In this document: positions 8,012-14,953 of the stretch, in pieces
How positions within the stretch are numbered: position 1 is the stretch's first letter
Layout: every line of letters starts with the position of its first letter
Source of the DNA: Collinsella sp. TF08-11AT
Lineage (GTDB): Bacteria > Actinomycetota > Coriobacteriia > Coriobacteriales > Coriobacteriaceae
Length of the DNA stretch: 64,000 nt
NCBI RefSeq assembly: GCF_003437035.1
Contig: NZ_QSRL01000008.1
Location: 26,353-90,352 of the forward strand
Direction of reading: 5' to 3'
Program-made: the position numbers and the translations under genes
Notes under the pieces: generated by a model
Told to the model about the DNA's origin: nothing
The model's input: only the letters and a program-made list of their open reading frames with translations
The model's database searches: none

Positions 8012-8052
8012 GCCTGTATTGCGACTATACAGGCAAGCGCAGCCTGCGACAA
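8012..8052 (-). promoter_or_regulatory. Promoter and dyad operator of the LpdD-NUDIX gene
   Basis: Minus strand -35 TTGTCG (8047-8052), 17-bp spacer, -10 TATAGT (8024-8029). A perfect 8-bp inverted repeat GCCTGTAT/ATACAGGC (8012-8019, 8027-8034) covers the -10 and start site. Its 19-bp core recurs at 6872-6890 ahead of the permease-ubiD-ubiX-merR run. Confidence 0.65.
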
Positions 8053-8132
8053 AGGGGGCAGGCACCTGACACATTCTGTTAGAGTTGCAGGGATTGAATC
8101 CCGCTTATTCATGCGACATTGGAGTGACAACC

Positions 8133-9386
8133 TTGACCGCCGCCACCACGCCTAAAAGTAAGTCAACCGCCGCCGCGCTCTCCCCCGCGCGCACCAAGCT
8201 CTGCCTGGCGCTGCTCGTGCTGCTGGGCTTCTCGCTCGGCTGCTCGGAGTTCGTGGTCATCGGCATCGAAAGTGACTTGGCGACGGAACTCGGCATATCG
8301 CTTGCCACTGCGGGCCAGCTCATCAGCGTTTTTGCATTGGTCTACGCTATCGCGACGCCGGTGCTTGCGCTCAGCACGGGGCGCTTCCGTCGTTACCAGC
8401 TGCTCGTGTGCTACAGCATTATCTTTGTGCTCGGCAATCTGGTCATGGCGTTGGCGCCCAACTTCCAGGTACTGTTTATCTCGCGCATTGTCCTGGGATC
8501 CGTCTCGGGCGCACTGCTCGCCGTGGGCGTGACGTACATCCCCGAGCTGCTGTCCCCGCAGCAAACTTCGCTTGCCATCTCGGTGATATATGGTGCGTTT
8601 TCCGTAGCAATGGTCTTTGTCACTTCGATCGGCAAGTTTGTGGCCGACACGCTCGACTGGCACGTTGCCATGTACGGCACGCTGGCCTTTGCCGTTCTGA
8701 TCTGCGCCGCGCTCGTGGTGTTTACGCCGCGCGCCGGACAGACCGACGAACCCGCCACCTTCCGCGAACAGGCGGGTCTGCTGCGCGAACCGAGTATCAT
8801 CACCGGCATGCTCATCTTCTTGTTTGGCGTGGGATCGGTCTATGTGTTTTACGGCTATGTGACGCCCTATCTGGAGCAGGTGCTGGGCATGGGCACGGTC
8901 GAAGCCAGCACCACGCTCATGGCCTACGGCGCGTTCTGCCTGATCTCGAACATCCTGGGCGGATGGATTGATGCGCGCTTTGGCATGAAGGCGCTGCTCG
9001 TGACGTTTGTGCTGCAGGCTGTGGCGTTACTCGGGTTGTTTGCTGTGGGCGGCACCATGCCGCTCGCGCTGGTCTTTGTCTTTAGCTTGGCGATGCTCAT
9101 GTACCTGTTCTCGGTGTCGTGCATCACACACTTTATGGACGTGGCGCGCAGCCGCCATCCCAAGTCGATGGTGCTCGCGAGTTCGGTTGAGCCCATGGCG
9201 TTTAACGTCGGTATCTCGTTTGGCACCGCAGTGGGCGGCGCCGTGGTAAACGGAATTGGCATTGCGTACGTGGGTGCCGTGGGCGCTGCGTTCTCGCTCG
9301 TAGCCTGGGCGCTTGCGCTAGTGACGATCAAGCTCGCCCGCTGGGAGCGCCGTCGTCAATCAGCACAGCCCCGGATGCAGGCATAG
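8133..9386 (+). CDS. MFS transporter, DHA1-like efflux family
   Basis: 417 residues with 12 predicted membrane segments. The N-terminal signature (SEFVVIGIESDLATELGIS, then a conserved segment ending in FRRYQLL) is typical of AraJ/YdhP-type proton-driven exporters of drugs or sugars. Start is probably TTG at 8133, eight bases after GGAG; a GTG at 8124 and an ATG at 8085 are in frame but lack a ribosome site. It is divergent from the LpdD-NUDIX gene and shares the dyad-containing intergenic region, so export of a phenol product is conceivable, but nothing in the protein shows this. Confidence 0.85.
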   Translation: MTAATTPKSKSTAAALSPARTKLCLALLVLLGFSLGCSEFVVIGIESDLATELGISLATAGQLISVFALVYAIATPVLALSTGRFRRYQLLVCYSIIFVLGNLVMALAPNFQVLFISRIVLGSVSGALLAVGVTYIPELLSPQQTSLAISVIYGAFSVAMVFVTSIGKFVADTLDWHVAMYGTLAFAVLICAALVVFTPRAGQTDEPATFREQAGLLREPSIITGMLIFLFGVGSVYVFYGYVTPYLEQVLGMGTVEASTTLMAYGAFCLISNILGGWIDARFGMKALLVTFVLQAVALLGLFAVGGTMPLALVFVFSLAMLMYLFSVSCITHFMDVARSRHPKSMVLASSVEPMAFNVGISFGTAVGGAVVNGIGIAYVGAVGAAFSLVAWALALVTIKLARWERRRQSAQPRMQA

Positions 9387-9471
9387 GGACGAACACAGCC
9401 CAAGGTGGCGAGCAACCAGTGAAAACCGTCCCATACTAGTAGTGTTTATCCGCCTGCAAGCTCCGGCAGTG

Positions 9472-9565
9472 CAATTTCGTGTATTTCAGATACACGCTTT
9501 TCTACGATTTCGTGTATTTTAAGTACACGAAATCGTACTAAACTATGTATCTGAAGTACACGAAA
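9472..9565. promoter_or_regulatory. Triple dyad operator upstream of the ATPase gene
   Basis: A central inverted repeat has 14-bp perfect arms, TACGATTTCGTGTA (9503-9516) and TACACGAAATCGTA (9524-9537). Half-similar copies containing GTATCTGAA and TACACGAAAT flank it at 9473-9496 (inverted) and 9545-9568. The arrangement in the promoter region of the gene starting at 9582 looks like autoregulation. Confidence 0.65.
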
Positions 9566-9581
9566 TCGGAAAGGTGGCCCC

Positions 9582-10952
9582 ATGCGCAGATCAATCGAAT
9601 CCGTTATCGAATCATGGGCGACAAAGGACGCCTCACGCCCCCTCCTCATCCGTGGTGCGCGACGCGTAGGCAAAACGTACGCTGCCGAGGAAATCGGCAG
9701 GCGAATCGCCGGCGATGCGTTTGTCAAACTCGACTTTCAGACCGATCTTGAACTGATTGCTCCGCTGTTCGACTGTCCCACCGACGACGTTGACACCATC
9801 GTGGCGCGAATTTCAGACTATAAACGCACCCCCATTCGCAAGGAAACCGCCTTCATCCTGTTTGACGAGGTGCAGCTCTGCGAACGGGCGCTCAACTCGC
9901 TTCGCTTTTTCTCGGGTTCGGGCTGGCGCATATGCGCGACCGGCAGCCAACTCGGTGTCGCCACGCGCAAGCGCAAGTTGCCTTTTCCCAGCGGCGTTCG
10001 TCAAGAGACCATGCATCCCATGTCGTTCGAGGAGTTTCTCTGGGCGCTCGATGAGGAGCAGATGGCCGATGCTGTTCGTACCCACGCCGGCACGCTCGAT
10101 GCTTACGCCGCGCACCAAGCCGCGCTCAGCCTGTTTCATCGATACCAGGTCGTGGGCGGCATGCCCGCCGCCGTCAACGCATATCGCAAGACGTTATCCA
10201 TCGAAGACGCGCGCGTCGAGCAGCGCGAAATCGACGAGACCTACACCGCCGATATGACCGACCCCGAAAACGGGATCAGTGGCGTGGCGGCGCGCAAGGT
10301 ATGGCGCTCCATTCCGTCCCAGTTGCTGAGATCGTCCACAAAGAAATTCAAGTACTCCGAGGTCGAACGCGGAGGCCGTCGCGCCAAGCTTATCGAGCCG
10401 CTCGACTGGCTCGAAGGCGCCGCCATCATATCGGTCAACAACCTGACCGAAGGCATCGAACCTCCCCTCGTTCCCTTCGACGACGAAGACGGAAGTTTCT
10501 TTAAGGTCTATCTTCTCGATACGGGCCTCATGTTCTACAAACTCGGTATCAACCCGCGGCTCTGGCTCGACCTCAAAGAGGATTCCGCCATAGCACTGTC
10601 TTCCGACTTTCGAGGTGCCCTGGCCGAAAACTCGGTCATGCAGGCATTTTCGAGCAATGGTTTGCGGACGTACTATTGGGTGCCGCCGTCGTCTTGGAAG
10701 ACGAGCGGTGAGCTCGATTTTCTACTTCAGACCGACCGTATGGAAATTGTGCCCGTCGAGGTAAAGTCCGCACGCAACGTGCGCGCAAGAACCCTCGGGT
10801 CGTTTATGGACAAAGCCCGGTCGCCATATGCCTACATTTTGTCCGAGAACAATTTTGCCCGCAGCGAAACTGATGACGGGCGCGAGCTGCGCCACCTCCC
10901 CTTGTACGCAGCGGGTTTTATCGGAGCAAACTGTCTCAAGGGCAGCCTGTAA
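9582..10952 (+). CDS. AAA ATPase with DUF4143 C-terminal domain
   Basis: 456 residues. The AAA_14-type ATPase has Walker A GARRVGKT at residues ~24-31 and a Walker B-like FILFDEVQ around 91-98. The C-terminal DUF4143 region ends in a nuclease-fold-like GELDFLL...VEVKSA block (E-x-D and E-x-K) near 377-398. This large family is common in anaerobes and its function is unestablished; defence, toxin or competence-like roles have been suggested. RBS GGAAAGG precedes the ATG. It is preceded by three dyads, unusual for a housekeeping gene, and followed 33 bases later by the phosphatase gene. Confidence 0.85.
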   Translation: MRRSIESVIESWATKDASRPLLIRGARRVGKTYAAEEIGRRIAGDAFVKLDFQTDLELIAPLFDCPTDDVDTIVARISDYKRTPIRKETAFILFDEVQLCERALNSLRFFSGSGWRICATGSQLGVATRKRKLPFPSGVRQETMHPMSFEEFLWALDEEQMADAVRTHAGTLDAYAAHQAALSLFHRYQVVGGMPAAVNAYRKTLSIEDARVEQREIDETYTADMTDPENGISGVAARKVWRSIPSQLLRSSTKKFKYSEVERGGRRAKLIEPLDWLEGAAIISVNNLTEGIEPPLVPFDDEDGSFFKVYLLDTGLMFYKLGINPRLWLDLKEDSAIALSSDFRGALAENSVMQAFSSNGLRTYYWVPPSSWKTSGELDFLLQTDRMEIVPVEVKSARNVRARTLGSFMDKARSPYAYILSENNFARSETDDGRELRHLPLYAAGFIGANCLKGSL

Positions 10953-10985
10953 GCCCCGCGCGACCGCCCAGAAAGGAAACCGCTC

Positions 10986-11432
10986 ATGCAACGCATTCTT
11001 TTTATCTGCTGTGGAAATATCTGTCGCTCGACGATGGCTGAGTCCGTGTTTACCGAGCTAGCGCGCCGCGCTGGACGCGCGGGCGAGTTTGTCATCGATT
11101 CTGCAGCAACCTCAACCGAAGAGATCGGCAACCCGCCGCATCATGGCACGGTCGCCAAGCTGCGCGAAGTCAGGATTCCCGTCGTCGCACATCGCGCACG
11201 TCAGGTGCGGCGCGCGGAGTATGGCAACTGGGATCGCATTGTCTATATGGATGCTGAGAACGCGCGCGGTCTGCGTCGCATCTTTGACGACGACCCCGAC
11301 GGCAAGATTACGCGCTTGCTCGATTGGACCGAGCGCCCCGGCGACGTGGCCGATCCCTGGTACACCGGCAACTTCGATGCCACCTACCGCGACGTGCTCG
11401 CCGGTTGCACCGCTATGCTCGAGCAGCTGTAA
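10986..11432 (+). CDS. Low molecular weight protein-tyrosine phosphatase
   Basis: 148 residues. The P-loop CCGNICRS at residues ~9-16 fits the C-x5-R-S active site of LMW-PTPs, and DPWYTGNF near 124-131 supplies the general-acid Asp (commonly DPY). It probably dephosphorylates tyrosine kinases or their exopolysaccharide targets, or functions as an arsenate-reductase relative; the DPW loop favours phosphatase. RBS GAAAGGAAA precedes the ATG. It is close behind the ATPase gene and may be cotranscribed with it. Confidence 0.92.
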   Translation: MQRILFICCGNICRSTMAESVFTELARRAGRAGEFVIDSAATSTEEIGNPPHHGTVAKLREVRIPVVAHRARQVRRAEYGNWDRIVYMDAENARGLRRIFDDDPDGKITRLLDWTERPGDVADPWYTGNFDATYRDVLAGCTAMLEQL

Positions 11433-11435
11433 TCG

Positions 11436-11658
11436 ATGAAATGCAGAGTTTTTAGAGCCACAAATCGGATGAAATGCAGAAATTTGACCTTACTCGCACG
11501 CAGAACAACGACGATAACGCCTAAGCACGGGCATAAACGAGATCGGGATTCCCATATACAAATCGAGCGTGGATTTTCTCCCACTTTGAGCGCGAAATTG
11601 CGTCCAAAACGGGAAAAATCCACGCTCATTATCTCGGCGGGAGAAAATCCTCGCTCGA
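11436..11658. repeat. Intergenic repeats between convergent genes
   Basis: GATGAAATGCAGA occurs twice (around 11435 and 11468). A 17-19 base motif, GAGCGTGGATTTTCTCCC, occurs at 11565-11582, inverted at 11611-11627 and inverted again at 11639-11657, so alternative stems can form ahead of the stop codon at 11659. No gene seen in this stretch. Confidence 0.7.
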
Positions 11659-11988
11659 CTACTCGTCGACGATCTCGGCGAGCCAGACGTTCAATGTATC
11701 GACCTCGGGGCAGCAGAACTTTGCCGTGCCGGGCTCGTTGCCGGGCACGGTTCCGCCGTAACGCAAGATGTCAATGTAAGGAAAGCCCACATGGCAGGCC
11801 ATAGCGCACATCTTGCCGCGGTCTCGGTCAAAGTCAAAGACATCGCCTGGCTTGTGACCATGATGGCAGCGGCACGTTCCCAACTGGTCCACGCAGCTAA
11901 TGCGGATACGCGGACGCTTGCCACGCGGCGCGCCGAGCGGCTTGCTCTCGCCTGCAGGCTTGGCGCCGCCCTCGTCAGCGTTACTCAT
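11659..11988 (-). CDS. TIGR04076 family protein
   Basis: 109 residues, cysteine-rich (CRCHHGH, CAMACHVGFPYIDILRYGG, FCCPE), which fits the small TIGR04076 family of unknown function found in anaerobes. The ATG at 11988 overlaps the end of the pyridoxal kinase gene by 8 bases (ATGAGTAA), indicating translational coupling. The cysteines and histidines suggest a metal or cluster site; no catalytic role can be read. Confidence 0.75.
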   Translation of the reverse strand: MSNADEGGAKPAGESKPLGAPRGKRPRIRISCVDQLGTCRCHHGHKPGDVFDFDRDRGKMCAMACHVGFPYIDILRYGGTVPGNEPGTAKFCCPEVDTLNVWLAEIVDE

Positions 11989-12805
11989 GGTCAATCACAT
12001 CCAGGCAGGCCTCGATGGGAAGGCCAGCCGACTTGTCCTCTTGGTCGGCATTGCGCTCGATAAGCTCGGCCACCACACGCATGGCATCGGCCGTGGCACA
12101 CTGGAGGCTCCAACCGTTCATCACGCGGCCCATGAGCACGGCCGAGAACGTATCGCCCGTACCCGGGAAGTACACCGGGATCAGCTCAAACGGAATCTCA
12201 AAGTATTCCCCCGCCACATGGTCGTAGCCGATGACGGCACTCGCCCCATCGACCTTCGCACTCGTAATGACAACCGACTTGGTGCCCAACGCGAGCATGG
12301 CGTCCACGAGCGTGCGGGCCTCATCGGCCGTAATCTCTTCGGCGATAGGCGTATCGGTGAGCAGGCACGCCTCGGTATAGTTGGGCACCGCGTAGTCGGC
12401 GCACTCGACCAAGCTGCGCATGAGTCCGATGGTCGACTCGGGCACGCCGGCATAGAGCTTGCCGTTATCGCCCATGATGGGATCGACGAACACCCTGGTG
12501 CCCTTTTGAGCGCGGCGGTGGCAAAAGTCCGAGATGATGCGCGTCTCCTCCTCGGTCACGATAAAGCCGGTCGAGATAGCATCAAATTCAAAGCCGAGCT
12601 CCTCCCAGATAGCGAGGCTCTGGCGCACGTACTCCGTGGTGTCGTGAATGTAGAACTTGGGATAGTTGAGCGTATCGGAAACGAGCGCCGTCGGCAGGTT
12701 GTGGATGCGATAGCCCATGTGCGACAGTACCGGCAGCATGGCCGAGAGCGCGACCTTGCCGTAGCCGCACATATCGTTGATCAGCAGCAGCTGAGTGTTC
12801 TTCAT
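11981..12805 (-). CDS. pdxY: Pyridoxal/pyridoxamine kinase
   Basis: 274 residues, ribokinase fold. It phosphorylates pyridoxal-type vitamers with ATP to make PLP precursors in the salvage pathway. Visible: NDMCGYGKVAL at the N-terminus (substrate loop), VFVDPIMGDNGKLY around 109-122, VPNYTEACLLT, and the anion-hole/ATP motif PGTGDTFSA near 222-230 with the catalytic Asp. An eight-base overlap with the downstream TIGR04076 gene indicates an operon. Pyridoxamine-kinase subtype (PdxK vs PdxY) cannot be decided here, so the symbol is tentative. Confidence 0.88.
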   Translation of the reverse strand: MKNTQLLLINDMCGYGKVALSAMLPVLSHMGYRIHNLPTALVSDTLNYPKFYIHDTTEYVRQSLAIWEELGFEFDAISTGFIVTEEETRIISDFCHRRAQKGTRVFVDPIMGDNGKLYAGVPESTIGLMRSLVECADYAVPNYTEACLLTDTPIAEEITADEARTLVDAMLALGTKSVVITSAKVDGASAVIGYDHVAGEYFEIPFELIPVYFPGTGDTFSAVLMGRVMNGWSLQCATADAMRVVAELIERNADQEDKSAGLPIEACLDVIDHE

Positions 12806-12916
12806 GAGTGTCCCCCTTGGGTCGGGCGCGGCGCGATGTCGCCATAATGCGACTAAGTGTAGCGCAGTGCAATCTAAGTCTTGCCTTCGGATGTAAGACC
12901 AAGTTTGGGCGTAATT

Positions 12917-13016
12917 TTGTTCTTAGAGTTTTTCTGACGCTTCTTATTGCAGAAACTTGGCCTTAGAAGGCGCTATAAAATTCTAAGAACAAGTTTTGGC
13001 TCAAATTTGTTCTTAG
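12917..13016. promoter_or_regulatory. Three operator-like repeats upstream of the Fic gene
   Basis: TTGTTCTTAG at 12917-12926 and 13007-13016, and its perfect complement CTAAGAACAA at 12983-12992. The last two form a 10-bp inverted repeat separated by 14 bases, ending 10 bases before the ATG. The Fic protein has its own C-terminal winged helix and could bind here. Confidence 0.6.
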
Positions 13017-13026
13017 GACACTAACG

Positions 13027-14199
13027 ATGCTCGCACCCATCACACCCGGACGACAGGGAAACGTCAGGCACAACCTTTCAGGAGCCCTCGCCTATGATTC
13101 GTTTAGACCCGCCAATATGGATTCATTCTTTCCAATCAATTTATCCGCTGATTCCATGCGGCTTGTCTCCGATTGCCGCGCCATACTCGGCGAGGTTGAG
13201 GGCATGTCTCGCTTTGTTCCGAACATCGACATGTACCTTTCTATGTACGTTCGCAAGGAAGCGCTCTTGTCCTCTCAAATCGAGGGTACGCAATGTACGT
13301 TCGATGATGTTCTTGACCCGTCAAACGAATCCAATGCGAGCCGGGACCTAACCGACGTCGTCAACTACACTCGAGCGGTGCAGCAGGCGACCACGCTCAT
13401 GGAGGAACTGCCACTCTGTATGAGGCTGCTCAAATCCGTCCATGCCACATTGCTTGGAAATGGCAGAGGCTCCGACAAGACGCCGGGCCAGTTCAGGACG
13501 ACTCAGAACTGGGTCGGACCAAACGGCTGCACGCTCAATGAGGCCCCGTATGTCCCTCCCAACACGGAGGATATGAAGGAGGCACTTGGCGACCTCGAGC
13601 TTTTCATCAACGAGCGTGACGACATCGATCCAGTCATCAAGGCCGCTTTGGTGCACTACCAGTTTGAAACCGCGCACCCGTTCCTCGACGGCAACGGACG
13701 CCTCGGGCGTCTGCTCATCCTCCTTTCGCTCATACATGATGGGGCGCTCACCAAGCCGGTCATCTACCCCTCGTATGAACTCAAACGACACAGGAGCGAA
13801 TACTACGATTGGCTTATGCGCGTAAGGCAGAGAGGCGATTTTGAGGGATGGGTTTCGTTTTTCAGTACCTGCTTGCTTGCAAGCGCACGCGAGGCGCGGG
13901 ATTCGATGCGGAAGCTTGTCGACCTCCATTCGGAAACCGAAAGGCTGATTCGCGAAAAGGCGGGAAGGGCTACGACGAACGCCCTTATGCTACTCGACCT
14001 TCTCGAGGGCAATCCGATCGTCGACACCGCCTTTGTGTCTGAACGAATGCAGATTAGCAGATCGAGCGCAAACAACCTTATATCCCAATTTACCGATTGG
14101 GGCATTCTTGTCCAACGTGATACGAGCAGGAAACGATACCGCACGTTTTCATATGAGCCATATCTCGCCATCCTCCGAACCGGCGACGAGCCGCTCTAA
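13027..14199 (+). CDS. Fic family protein with C-terminal winged helix
   Basis: 390 residues. The Fic core motif HPFLDGNGRLGR at 217-228 is intact, so AMP (or other nucleotide) transfer to a protein hydroxyl is expected. An N-terminal inhibitory helix motif SSQIEG (82-87) fits [S/T]xxxE[G/N], making this a self-inhibited class II Fic protein. Residues ~310-380 form a winged-helix DNA-binding domain (SERMQISRSSANNLISQ). No separate antitoxin is adjacent. Upstream TTGTTCTTAG repeats suggest autoregulation. Family certain, target unknown. Confidence 0.92.
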   Translation: MLAPITPGRQGNVRHNLSGALAYDSFRPANMDSFFPINLSADSMRLVSDCRAILGEVEGMSRFVPNIDMYLSMYVRKEALLSSQIEGTQCTFDDVLDPSNESNASRDLTDVVNYTRAVQQATTLMEELPLCMRLLKSVHATLLGNGRGSDKTPGQFRTTQNWVGPNGCTLNEAPYVPPNTEDMKEALGDLELFINERDDIDPVIKAALVHYQFETAHPFLDGNGRLGRLLILLSLIHDGALTKPVIYPSYELKRHRSEYYDWLMRVRQRGDFEGWVSFFSTCLLASAREARDSMRKLVDLHSETERLIREKAGRATTNALMLLDLLEGNPIVDTAFVSERMQISRSSANNLISQFTDWGILVQRDTSRKRYRTFSYEPYLAILRTGDEPL

Positions 14200-14212
14200 G
14201 TCTCGGAAAGCC

Positions 14213-14249
14213 AAGGGGCGAGACCGGCAGCTGCCAGTCTCGCCCCCTT
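14213..14249. terminator. Hairpin after the Fic gene
   Basis: GGGGCGAGAC-C-GGCAG / CTGCC-A-GTCTCGCCCC, a 15-bp stem just after the stop codon, followed by CTTAAT. Strong stem but poor T-tract, so termination is likely but not certain. Confidence 0.6.
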
Positions 14250-14362
14250 AATGAACCTATCGAAAACTCCGGGATACGCCGTGGCCCGCTGAATCTACGC
14301 TGCGAAGACTGTCCAAGATTCCCCTGGCACCGGCACCCCAGCACTGCCACAAAATCGATTCG

Positions 14363-14426
14363 GTACCTTGACAATCAGTTAGGTACCTCTAGAATCACTT
14401 AGGTACAAAACAATTTCTCTACCTAA
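14363..14426 (+). promoter_or_regulatory. MarR-regulated promoter with TAGGTAC operators
   Basis: -35 TTGACA (14369-14374), 16-bp spacer, -10 TAGAAT (14391-14396). TAGGTAC occurs in the spacer (14381-14387) and just after the -10 (14400-14406), and inverted TACCTAA lies at 14420-14426. The sites would block RNA polymerase if bound by the MarR protein encoded 20 bases further on. Confidence 0.7.
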
Positions 14427-14446
14427 CTAAAGAAAGGAGCAACACC

Positions 14447-14953
14447 ATGTGCGACGAATGCATCGACCTCTGCCCCCATACGCCGGGCGGCGACCCCATC
14501 GAGCCTGCAGATTCGCCCGAGGCGCAATCGCAATCGGATGCACTTGCCAAGCGCATCCTTAACGGGCTTGGCTTCTGCGGCCATTACATGCACTTTCATG
14601 GCGGAGGCGTATCCGGCAAGGCGCCCATCATCTGCCTGCTGGCCAAGCAACCCGGCGGCGAGATGTCGCAGCAGGAGCTCGGCATGCACTTTGACCTCAA
14701 GCCGGGATCGCTTTCCGAGATCCTGTCCAAGCTCGAGCTCAACGGCCTCATCGAGCGCAGCCGTAACCCCAAGGATCGACGGCAACTCACCATTCGCCTG
14801 ACCGAAACCGGCCGGGAAAACGCCCGCATCGACCAGGCGGCCCGCATCCGCTTTAGAGAACGGGCCTTTAGCGCGCTCACCCACGACGAGCGCGAGGACC
14901 TCGCCGAAATGCTCGATAAAATCCGCGTAACCTGGGAGGAACTGGATGATTAA
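14447..14953 (+). CDS. MarR family transcriptional regulator
   Basis: 168 residues. The winged helix spans roughly residues 55-135 (GEMSQQELGMHFDLKPGSLS recognition region, then NPKDRRQLTIRLTETG wing). The N-terminal 35 residues are cysteine- and acid-rich (MCDECIDLC), possibly a sensing or metal-binding extension. RBS AAAGGAG precedes the ATG. The gene overlaps the first ABC gene by 8 bases, and operator-like TAGGTAC repeats sit in its promoter, so it most likely represses its own exporter operon until a ligand binds. Confidence 0.9.
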   Translation: MCDECIDLCPHTPGGDPIEPADSPEAQSQSDALAKRILNGLGFCGHYMHFHGGGVSGKAPIICLLAKQPGGEMSQQELGMHFDLKPGSLSEILSKLELNGLIERSRNPKDRRQLTIRLTETGRENARIDQAARIRFRERAFSALTHDEREDLAEMLDKIRVTWEELDD

